Positions 57,218 to 64,000 of a stretch of 64,000 nt of DNA are shown here, one piece after another (position 1 is the first letter of the stretch; each line of letters starts with the position of its first letter). The position numbers and the translations under genes are program-made. This DNA is from Pseudoalteromonas sp. A25 (GTDB lineage Bacteria; Pseudomonadota; Gammaproteobacteria; Enterobacterales; Alteromonadaceae). The notes under the pieces are model-generated. The model was not told the origin of the DNA. It was given only the letters and a program-made list of their open reading frames with translations, and did no database searches. The stretch covers positions 1,148,001-1,212,000 of the forward strand of contig NZ_AP021846.1 of the NCBI RefSeq assembly GCF_009176705.1. The letters run 5' to 3'.

Positions 57218-60157
57218 ATGGGTTTTCGACATCAAAAAAAGGCTTTGACCCTGGGTGTTTTAATGTCTTGTTCAAGCTTAGCAGTCGACGATAGTTACGC
57301 CAAAATTTTGAACTTGCTCAAGCAGTTAGATAACACTTTAGTGAATGCCCAGTTGGCGCCTTCTGCCAACAGCATTCCAGAAGGCGAAATGCTATTTCTT
57401 TCTTTTTATATTGGCAACAATTACTTGGGAGAAGTTGTTGGGGTTAAAAGCAGAACAGGCGCATGGTTGGAGCTGACTAGCTTTTTTGATAGTTTAGATT
57501 TTGCAATTCGCACAAGTTCAGAAGGGTTTGATGGTTGGTTCATAGAGCCTAGTAACCATTTTAGTTTTGTTCAGCCCTTTAGCCAGGCAGAAGTTTTGGG
57601 TGCGGTACATCACTTAAAGCCTATTGAGATTTATAAAGAGGAAGATGACTTATATGTCGATTGGCAAGTACTGGCGGCTTGGTTCAATTTGGAATTGGAT
57701 ATTGACTACGGTGCACAGGAAGCGCGTGTAACGTCAAAACATGTATTACCTATTGAAGCCAAAATAGATAGAACTCAGCGCTTAAAACGACAATTTGTTG
57801 GTAGTCAATACGCCACTAAGCCTTGGAAGGCTAGCCCATATAGTTTGTTTTCTTCCCCTTTGGCTGATGTTCAGCTGGGATATCGCAAAAGCCACGACAT
57901 TGATGCGACAAACTATTCGATACTTGGTGCTCATGACTTCGCGTACTTAAGTAGCCAGTATTATATCGCTGGTCATGAGGGGGATTTATTAGATCAAGCG
58001 CGTCTTACTTTTAGCCGCGAAAGCGAGCAAGGGAAATTGTTTGGACCGCTTAAAGCAACGCAAGTTGAGTTTGGCGATATTGTGGCCACTAGAGTCGCAA
58101 GCTTACACCGCAATCAGTTAGCTAGAGGCATTAAAATATCGAATGTACCGCTCAACACCTTGCTCGACCAAAATAGGATTTCAATTTCAGGGGAAGTTCA
58201 AAATGGATGGGATGTTGAACTATATCAAAATGGGGTATTAGTTGAACAACAATTTGACAGCACAGATGGACGCTATTTGTTTGAAAATATAAACCTTCTT
58301 GTTGGCCTTAATGAGTTTGAGATTATTTTATACGGGCCGCAGGGCCAAGTAGAAAAACATACGAAACAGCATTTTATTGATGGTAGCGCACTTGACTCCG
58401 GTGAGGCGGTTTATGAGGTTTCTCTTTCTGAGCAGGGGCATCGTTTATTTGATGACAAACAATATCAAATCGGCTCATTAGGCTGGCTACTGTCAACCCG
58501 TTATGAACAGGGTCTGTCAGATACCCTCTCTGTTTATGGGGCCACATCTCTAAGGGAAGGTTTAGAGTCGGGTCCTAAGCATGTTTTATCTATGGGCAGT
58601 AATACGACTTTGCTCGATCGGTTTTTGTTGAACGTAAATTATGAACAAGATGATTTATCTCAGTCTCGTTTTGAGCTTGTAACTCGAGCCAAAATCTTAA
58701 ACCAAGCAGTTCGTTTACAGTATAACCGTTTAAGTAAGCGTACTTTACTTAAGTTGGGTAGCCAAGAGATTGATACGAGCTCAAATCTTGGTATTGAGTT
58801 TTCGGGTAACTTCATGTCTTCACAGTATGGTCGGTTAAGTTATCGAAACATTGTAACGCATACTAATCAACAAAGCGGTGGTTCGAGTCAATCATTCGGT
58901 AACAGCTTGAACTATACGTTGGGTAAGTACGCAATAGGTAATCAGCTAAAATGGACAAATCCCTCTTTGGGTACTTTGGTTGGAACGGGTAGTACGCAAA
59001 TTCAAGCGCGTTTTGGGCAGGTTTATAGCCGCTTTTCTGTAGACTATAAGATAAAACCAGACAGAGACATAACTGGCTACTCAGCAGAGGTATATACAAA
59101 CTTACTGGCGGATGTTCAAGCGCAACTGACCTACACTAGTTCTATCGAAAATGATTTAGATACCACCAAATTAGCATTAAGTTGGCAAACGGGGGACTAT
59201 AGCATCAATACATCAATGTCATATAACAATGATGACGAGTGGCAATTTGGTGTGTTTGGTCGTTTTAGTGTGGGCTACGATGCGGTGAACAACAGCTATT
59301 TTACGTCTCGGCGTAGCTTAGCACAAAGCGGTAGTGCATTGATCAGAGTGTTTTTAGACGATAATGATAATGGCCAACTTGATGAGGGCGAGAAGCCGGT
59401 AGAGGGCGTAAAGGTGAGGGCATTGCAAGCTCACCGTACGACACTGACAAGTGCTCAAGGAAGCGCTGAGTTAACTGGGCTACTCGTTAACAGGAAAACG
59501 GATGTTGTACTTGATAAAACCAGTATCAATGAGCCCTTTGTTGTCCCAAGGCATCAGGGAGTGTCTATCACTCCAAGGGCTGGTTATGTTGAATATATAG
59601 ATTTTCCTTTGGTTAATGCTAGTGAAGTTGAGGGCAATGTCTATATAGAAGGCGGCAAAATTCTGCCGTACGCTCAAATCAAGCTGCTTGATGACAGTGG
59701 CGCGCAGGTTGCGCAGACAGAAGCGGCCTATGACGGGTACTATCTTTTTACAGATCTAAAGCCTGGTAATTACACGGCTAAAGTCGACGATACACTGGTG
59801 CAAAGAAAGAACCTTAAAACAACAGCAAAACTCGAAGTTGAGTTGAGTGCACAAGGCAGTGTTTTATCCAATGTTGATTTTTCATTAAAAGAAATGGACA
59901 AAATACAGGGACTGGTCGCAAGCTTGGGTGTGTTCTCTTCTTTGCCTATTTTAAAAACCTATTTTGCACTAGTTAATGAGCGTTTGAGCTCACTTGAGGG
60001 CTACAGCCCTTTTTATTACAAAGCACCTCAAAGTAACCAGTATATATTGGCATTTAGTTTTTCAGCTGAGTCACGACAGAAACAAGCGTTCGCGTGTGAG
60101 CGTGTTAGCAGTGTGGGCCTGCCATGTAGCGTTAAACAAACGTTGATTCACTATTGA
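57218..60157 (+). CDS. Usher-like outer-membrane protein with SdrD-B-like insert and C-terminal SPOR-like end
   Basis: 979 residues, longer than classic PapC (about 840). Signal region ~1-28. N-terminal ~200 residues are a periplasmic segment, then a large beta-barrel with a plug-like insert (WDVELYQNGVLVEQQFDSTD, GRYLFENINLLVGLNEFEI). At ~705-735 is a Cna/SdrD-B-like unit (FLDDNDNGQLDEGEKPVEGV), then carboxypeptidase-regulatory-like repeats (DGYYLFTDLKPGNYTAKV). The C-terminus (~900-979) resembles a SPOR module with C960 and C970 spaced C-x9-C, as in the two locus lipoproteins. Probably threads the DUF4402 fibre through the outer membrane. Fusion layout is unusual; usher assignment rests on strand motifs and neighbours. 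Confidence 0.72.
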   Translation: MGFRHQKKALTLGVLMSCSSLAVDDSYAKILNLLKQLDNTLVNAQLAPSANSIPEGEMLFLSFYIGNNYLGEVVGVKSRTGAWLELTSFFDSLDFAIRTSSEGFDGWFIEPSNHFSFVQPFSQAEVLGAVHHLKPIEIYKEEDDLYVDWQVLAAWFNLELDIDYGAQEARVTSKHVLPIEAKIDRTQRLKRQFVGSQYATKPWKASPYSLFSSPLADVQLGYRKSHDIDATNYSILGAHDFAYLSSQYYIAGHEGDLLDQARLTFSRESEQGKLFGPLKATQVEFGDIVATRVASLHRNQLARGIKISNVPLNTLLDQNRISISGEVQNGWDVELYQNGVLVEQQFDSTDGRYLFENINLLVGLNEFEIILYGPQGQVEKHTKQHFIDGSALDSGEAVYEVSLSEQGHRLFDDKQYQIGSLGWLLSTRYEQGLSDTLSVYGATSLREGLESGPKHVLSMGSNTTLLDRFLLNVNYEQDDLSQSRFELVTRAKILNQAVRLQYNRLSKRTLLKLGSQEIDTSSNLGIEFSGNFMSSQYGRLSYRNIVTHTNQQSGGSSQSFGNSLNYTLGKYAIGNQLKWTNPSLGTLVGTGSTQIQARFGQVYSRFSVDYKIKPDRDITGYSAEVYTNLLADVQAQLTYTSSIENDLDTTKLALSWQTGDYSINTSMSYNNDDEWQFGVFGRFSVGYDAVNNSYFTSRRSLAQSGSALIRVFLDDNDNGQLDEGEKPVEGVKVRALQAHRTTLTSAQGSAELTGLLVNRKTDVVLDKTSINEPFVVPRHQGVSITPRAGYVEYIDFPLVNASEVEGNVYIEGGKILPYAQIKLLDDSGAQVAQTEAAYDGYYLFTDLKPGNYTAKVDDTLVQRKNLKTTAKLEVELSAQGSVLSNVDFSLKEMDKIQGLVASLGVFSSLPILKTYFALVNERLSSLEGYSPFYYKAPQSNQYILAFSFSAESRQKQAFACERVSSVGLPCSVKQTLIHY

Positions 60158-60175
60158 TCTTTTAAAAGGAAAAAA

Positions 60176-60871
60176 ATGTTTACTTTCTATAGAGCTACAA
60201 AATTGATAATCGTGACCTTTGGCACGGTATCTATGTTGAGTGGCTGTGCAAATACTAAGTCGGCTCATGAGCAAACCGCGACTATTACACAGTCAGAGCT
60301 TGCAACGTTGCGAGAGTCAGCCCAACAATGGCAAGCAGCTAAAGGGGGAGTGGATCGATTACTTAGAATCGAAAAAGAGTTGGGCGTTTTAATATCGCAG
60401 CTTGATGGGTTAGTGAAAAAACAAATTCAACAGGAGTCTGATCAGACGAGGTATGTGTCTTCTCAAAAAAATGACTCAAGATCAGTCGTGGCTTCATCTA
60501 TCGAACAAGTAAATTCTCAAACAGCAGTCAAAAAGCCTCCTCAGAACGTTAGTAAACCTGTTGCAGTTCAACCGATTGTTGATAAGAAGGTAGCAAAGCG
60601 CATGAAGTATGCATTGCAACTAGGGGCTGTTACTCAAAAGAGCCGTTTAGAGAGTTTGATACCAGCACTTCAAGCAAAGCTCCCAGAGCCTTTAAAAGAG
60701 CAATTAAGCATAGAGGCTGCACAAGTGAATAATGTCACTTTTTATCGACTCAAGGCGGGAGGGTACGCAGAAAAGGCCAAAGCGCTAGACGTATGCAATA
60801 ACCTCAAAGAGCAATCTATTAATTGCATTGTCAGTCATTTTAACAGTGAGACTATAAAAACTAAGCTTTAG
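60176..60871 (+). CDS. Lipoprotein with coiled coil and SPOR-like module (paralogue of the gene at 54633)
   Basis: 231 residues. Clear lipobox MLSGC (Cys ~23). Coiled-coil segment with QQWQAAKGGVDRLLRIEKEL as in the 54633 protein, then a low-complexity linker, then a C-terminal module (FYRLKAGGYAEKAKALDVCNN...) with C207 and C217 spaced C-x9-C. Starts 18 bp after the usher-like gene with AAAAGGA upstream. Probably periplasm-facing and peptidoglycan-associated; role inferred. Confidence 0.75.
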   Translation: MFTFYRATKLIIVTFGTVSMLSGCANTKSAHEQTATITQSELATLRESAQQWQAAKGGVDRLLRIEKELGVLISQLDGLVKKQIQQESDQTRYVSSQKNDSRSVVASSIEQVNSQTAVKKPPQNVSKPVAVQPIVDKKVAKRMKYALQLGAVTQKSRLESLIPALQAKLPEPLKEQLSIEAAQVNNVTFYRLKAGGYAEKAKALDVCNNLKEQSINCIVSHFNSETIKTKL

Positions 60872-60933
60872 TGTTATTTCGGTATAGTTTTTGCATTTGA
60901 CTAAGCAGAATTATTTGCTTGGGTTAGATAATA

Positions 60934-61530
60934 ATGCGGTTATTTTTATTTTTGTTATGTATTGGTCTGACAGGCTGCCAAAGTTTTGTTGGTGGCAGCA
61001 AACAACATCCTCTTTACGTGACACCAGAGAAAAAAATGGCTCCTTATACGGTGCATCAGTATGTGAGTGATTTGAGTATTCAGCTCAGTAATATCTCAGG
61101 TGTGCGCAAGCGCAATGCGCGTATTGCAGTAATGAGCTTTTTTAAAGCCGAAGGGTTAGGCGAAACGCTTGCGAGCCAACAAGCGTCAGGTTTGAGTCAG
61201 CAGATCCAAGAAAGCCTCCTCACTCAGTTTACACAGCTTGGCTATCACACCGTTGAACATCGCCTCGAAAACCAGCTCACCTTATTAGATAACGCTGACA
61301 ATATGCTCAGTCGAAATATAGCAAACTTACGTGAGCGACAAAATCTTGACTTTGTGGTTGCTGGTAGTTTAACTCAGCAGCAGCATGCGTATATTGTTAA
61401 TGCCAGACTGATTGACATGAGAAGCGGGCGAGTAGTGTCTGCTGCTACGACTGAGATCCCAGTTAACGTTATGTGGTCTGATGAAAAAGTACAGCAACGC
61501 GATGGGTTGATCTATCGCACAGAATATTAA
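60934..61530 (+). CDS. FlgO-like outer-membrane lipoprotein 1
   Basis: 198 residues. Lipobox GLTGC (Cys ~15). FlgO/TolB-N-like domain: HQYVSDLSIQL, ARIAVMSFFKAEGLGE, LSQQIQESLLTQFTQLGYHT, FVVAGSLTQQQHAYIVNARL, IDMRSGRVVSAATTEIP. FlgO proteins of Vibrio are lipoproteins needed for flagellar stability; no flagellar gene lies here. Most divergent of the three paralogues at this locus. Confidence 0.8.
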   Translation: MRLFLFLLCIGLTGCQSFVGGSKQHPLYVTPEKKMAPYTVHQYVSDLSIQLSNISGVRKRNARIAVMSFFKAEGLGETLASQQASGLSQQIQESLLTQFTQLGYHTVEHRLENQLTLLDNADNMLSRNIANLRERQNLDFVVAGSLTQQQHAYIVNARLIDMRSGRVVSAATTEIPVNVMWSDEKVQQRDGLIYRTEY

Positions 61531-61543
61531 TGAGGAACATACA

Positions 61544-62218
61544 ATGAAGAATTATTTGTATATTTTGCTTTTACCATTGAGCGTTGGCTGTGCAAATATG
61601 TTGGACAGTTTTGCGTTGAAAGATAAGCAGGTTCAAAGTAATACAACACAAAGGGGGATAGTACCTCCTAACATGACAAAAGAGGCTTTTCAGTCTCGCA
61701 ATGCGGTACCCAATATTGTCAGCCAACGTGCGAATGTGAGTCGTAAAAACATTAACCACTATGTACGTGGGATCATGCAAGATTTGGTTGAAAATTTACA
61801 ATATGTTAATGCTAAAACGCCTTTAGCTGTGTCGAGCTTTGTTTATCTTGATGATGATTATGGGCAGGCAACCTTATTAGGTAATCAATTGTCTGAAAGC
61901 TTTATGCATGAATTACACAAGTTTGGTGTGTCAGTTGTTGACTTTAAAACGACAGACTATATGAGAGTAACACCTCAAGGAGATTTTGTTTTTAGTCGCG
62001 ACTATCTGGAGCTAAATGAAACCCAGAACTTTCAATATGTGTTAGCTGGAACACTAGTTAACCATCAAGGAGGCGTATTAGTTAACGCGCGGATAGTGGG
62101 GATCAATAGCAAAGCGGTCGTTGGTTCTGCTCAGGGCTTTATTCCCCAGCCCGTGGTTGATGCTTTGGGCAATAGTTATAGAACGGATGGCATTTTGATG
62201 AAAGAAGCGAGTAATTGA
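61544..62218 (+). CDS. FlgO-like outer-membrane lipoprotein 2
   Basis: 224 residues. Lipobox LSVGC (Cys ~16). Same domain: NHYVRGIMQDLVENLQ, TPLAVSSFVYLDDDYGQAT, GNQLSESFMHELHKFGVSVV, DFKTTDYMRVTPQGDFVFSR, YVLAGTLVNHQGGVLVNARI. It is closest to paralogue 3 (shared VVDFK and GDFxFSR). Starts 13 bp after paralogue 1; its stop is followed directly by the next ribosome site. Confidence 0.82.
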   Translation: MKNYLYILLLPLSVGCANMLDSFALKDKQVQSNTTQRGIVPPNMTKEAFQSRNAVPNIVSQRANVSRKNINHYVRGIMQDLVENLQYVNAKTPLAVSSFVYLDDDYGQATLLGNQLSESFMHELHKFGVSVVDFKTTDYMRVTPQGDFVFSRDYLELNETQNFQYVLAGTLVNHQGGVLVNARIVGINSKAVVGSAQGFIPQPVVDALGNSYRTDGILMKEASN

Positions 62219-62226
62219 GGTGTAAA

Positions 62227-62883
62227 ATGAAACAGCAAAACTTCTTTTTGACAGTGGGGTTATTGACTCTTTCTGGTTGTCAGCTAGTCAGTGTGAATCA
62301 CAACACCAATCAAGTTTCACATACACCACAGCCCAGCCAAATTGATATGCTTTATGAACAGGCGCAGCGACAGCAGCAGGCTGATGAGCCACAACATATG
62401 CTAAATTCACGTCGATATAGTCCAGTATCGCACAACTTACAACTGGCAAATTACGTAGAGCATATGGCGTTAGAACTTGCTGATACAATGAGTGCAGACC
62501 AAGATATTAATATTGCGGTCACTTCCTTTGTCGACTTTGATAACAATCTGCGAACGACAAATCAGCTGGGTAATCAAATTGCTGAAACATTTATCCATCA
62601 ACTACAAAAGTTTGGTTATGGCGTGGTAGATTTCAAAGCGACTAATTCAGTATCGGTTACAAAAAATGGTGACTTTTCGTTTTCTCGTGAGGTCAAATCA
62701 TTGACGAACAAAAAGGTGGCTAGTCACATGCTTTCCGGTACTTTGATCTATCGAAGTTCTGGGGTGGAAGTTAACGCGCGAGTGATCGATATTGACACAA
62801 AGCATGTGGTTGCAACTTCTCGAAAGATTGTACCAAGTTATGTGTTATACAGTGATGAAGTTGCCGTACTTGAGCCACAGTAG
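62227..62883 (+). CDS. FlgO-like outer-membrane lipoprotein 3
   Basis: 218 residues from the ATG at 62227 with TGAGGTG six bases upstream; a TTG at 62215 overlapping the previous stop is unlikely. Lipobox TLSGC (Cys ~18). FlgO-like domain: ANYVEHMALELADTM, INIAVTSFVDFDNNLRTTNQ, GNQIAETFIHQLQKFGYGVV, DFKATNSVSVTKNGDFSFSR, MLSGTLIYRSSGVEVNARVI. Last gene of the locus, followed 87 bp later by tRNA-Arg. Confidence 0.82.
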   Translation: MKQQNFFLTVGLLTLSGCQLVSVNHNTNQVSHTPQPSQIDMLYEQAQRQQQADEPQHMLNSRRYSPVSHNLQLANYVEHMALELADTMSADQDINIAVTSFVDFDNNLRTTNQLGNQIAETFIHQLQKFGYGVVDFKATNSVSVTKNGDFSFSREVKSLTNKKVASHMLSGTLIYRSSGVEVNARVIDIDTKHVVATSRKIVPSYVLYSDEVAVLEPQ

Positions 62884-62969
62884 GTTACTTAAAGGTAACT
62901 TCAAGTCGCTGACTTATATAAAAAAGTGTTGAAATTGTATGGGCCATACCGCTATAATTTTAGCGTTAC

Positions 62970-63044
62970 GGCCCCTTAGTTAAATGGATATAACAGTCCC
63001 CTCCTAAGGGATAGTTGCAGGTTCGATTCCTGCAGGGGCCGCCA
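62970..63044 (+). tRNA. tRNA-Arg(CCT)
   Basis: 75 nt with encoded CCA. Acceptor GGCCCCT / AGGGGCC, anticodon loop CTCCTAA with CCT, T-arm GCAGGTTCGATTCCTGC. Single gene. Arg tRNA 3' ends are frequent island attachment sites, but no second copy of its 3' end was seen in the window. Confidence 0.95.
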
Positions 63045-63203
63045 ACATATCGTCTAAAAGTTGCTCATTTCGGTTCACTATGCCTTTCCACTACCTTTAA
63101 TATTTGTCTCACGTTGTTTCAAGCGGTGTTGGCACAACACGATGTTTTGACGCTCCAAGAAGCCTAATGGCAAATTAAGGTGCTTTTCATAGCTCAAAGA
63201 GTT
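63045..63203. other. Intergenic DNA between tRNA-Arg and MITE copy 2
   Basis: About 160 bp with no supported gene; together with the MITE it separates the tRNA from the hydrolase gene. The tRNA terminator is not obvious. Confidence 0.4.
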
Positions 63204-63365
63204 ATACCAATTTTATTAATACATTGATCATTCTAGCGAGCTAAATAACTCATTAACTGCGTTAAATATTTCTCATGTAGAATAACTACATAGCGAAATA
63301 TTTGCCTTGTTACTAAGCCATTTATCTGTCGCAATATCTGATCACCAATTTAATGCAATTGGTAT
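63204..63365. mobile_element. 162-bp MITE-like element, copy 2
   Basis: Same orientation and length as 44077-44238; the only difference is A for T in TTAATGCAATTGGTAT near the right end, which improves the terminal match. Lies just beyond tRNA-Arg(CCT) and 36 bp from the end of the reverse-strand hydrolase gene. Confidence 0.88.
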
Positions 63366-63401
63366 TATTCGTGTTTATCAAAAAAATCATTCGTAGCATG
63401 T

Positions 63402-64000
63402 TTAAAAGGGGTCTAACTTGAAAAACCGACTATTACCATTTGACTCCATAAGCAACAGCCCTTCAACTTCTTTGGGGGCGCTGAAGGAAACTTTTCCATT
63501 GCAAACAATTGATGATGTGCCACAGGCATTCCAACCCCCTGTAGTGCCTGTATAGTTTACAAAAGCGAGCGGCACGCTCTTACTGATATTTTTCAGTATC
63601 TCGATATCTTTTGCGAACCCGAGCTGTGATATTAATACCGCTAAAATAAGAATATCTGGGTTTGATGCGCTTTCTGATAATAGCTGCTCAGGCTGGTAAA
63701 AATCGGCGCAAATACCAAATGAAAATTTGAGTCCTTCGACGTTATGTGAAATCGGTTTTGTTCCAGAGCTAACATAAGCTGCTTCACCGTCATGTAAGTT
63801 TTGCTTTAGATAAATGCTATTTTTTCCTTGAGGGCATAATATTAGCGCAGCGATATAGAGCTTATCTTGCTGTTTTAACACGCAACCAACGATGGCTGTG
63901 ATTGCCAATTTTTTTACCATGTTAAGCAGGGGCCTCAGTCTTGTATCATCTACGCCTTTAAATGGATGTTGAGCTGCATAGGCCAGGTCATATCCAGTGA
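63402..64000 (-). CDS. Carbon-nitrogen hydrolase (nitrilase superfamily), C-terminal part
   Basis: The frame continues without a stop from 63402 to the right edge, so the N-terminus (with the catalytic Glu) is missing; an internal ATG at 63920 is not the true start. About 199 residues visible. Seen: YLKQNLHDGE with the catalytic Lys region, FGICADFYQPEQLL with nucleophile Cys, and VNYTGTTGGWNACGTSSIVC. Amidase or nitrilase; substrate unknown. Reverse strand, convergent towards the tRNA and MITE. Confidence 0.8.
   Translation of the reverse strand, partial: TGYDLAYAAQHPFKGVDDTRLRPLLNMVKKLAITAIVGCVLKQQDKLYIAALILCPQGKNSIYLKQNLHDGEAAYVSSGTKPISHNVEGLKFSFGICADFYQPEQLLSESASNPDILILAVLISQLGFAKDIEILKNISKSVPLAFVNYTGTTGGWNACGTSSIVCNGKVSFSAPKEVEGLLLMESNGNSRFFKLDPF

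Noticed and set aside
62970..63365. Possible genomic-island attachment site at tRNA-Arg(CCT)
   Set aside because: No integrase and no direct repeat of the tRNA 3' end in the window; only a MITE lies nearby.

Overview
The window looks like chromosomal DNA of a marine gammaproteobacterium of the order Alteromonadales, most probably Pseudoalteromonas. This is inferred from gene order and protein flavour: fimV/hubP tail, smrB-prmB-aroC, tig-clpP-clpX-lon-hupB-ppiD, barA-rlmD-relA-mazG-pyrG-eno and rppH-ptsP-lgt-thyA. Small orphan RiPP-like peptides and MITE-like repeats also fit. The DNA is AT-leaning and densely coded on both strands. No rRNA, phage, transposase or CRISPR array was seen.

Layout. 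1-5.5 kb: 3' end of a very acidic FimV/HubP-like polar protein with 150-bp tandem repeats, YciH, then a partner-switching pair (STAS antagonist plus a receiver-PP2C-kinase regulator, CrsA/CrsR-like) and a GAF protein. 5.6-11.8 kb: aromatic/aspartate aminotransferase, SOS-controlled yebG, a ComEA-like protein, dsbB and a small membrane protein, fadR, a 2-Cys peroxiredoxin gene broken by an in-frame stop, two small secreted/membrane ORFs, and a double-receiver protein with a dead first receiver. 11.9-19.9 kb: smrB, prmB, aroC, an orphan RiPP-like precursor, an MBL-fold hydrolase, a four-EF-hand protein, a PhyH-type oxygenase and folD. 20.1-29.5 kb: a five-gene tRNA operon (Pro, Arg, His, Pro, Pro) behind a strong promoter, then the tig-clpP-clpX-lon-hupB-ppiD proteostasis block. 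29.6-33.3 kb: a reverse-strand operon of YfiN-like diguanylate cyclase, TonB-dependent receptor and YfiR-like protein. 33.6-43.9 kb: barA divergent from rlmD-relA-mazG-pyrG-eno. 44-48 kb: an accessory stretch with two MITE-like elements, a prolyl-hydroxylase-like enzyme, mutH and a class-C beta-lactamase-like lipoprotein. 48.3-54.5 kb: rppH-ptsP-(TauE/SafE)-lgt-thyA-galU.

54.6-62.9 kb is the most unusual region: nine same-strand genes encoding a lipoprotein, two DUF4402-like pilin candidates, a PapD-like chaperone, a 979-residue usher-like outer-membrane protein, a second lipoprotein and three paralogous FlgO-like lipoproteins. The usher-like protein and the two SPOR-like lipoproteins end in the same kind of module with a C-x9-C pair. 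I read this as a variant chaperone-usher surface-fibre system with its own outer-membrane accessory set. It is followed by tRNA-Arg(CCT), a second copy of the 162-bp MITE and a carbon-nitrogen hydrolase gene that runs off the right edge.
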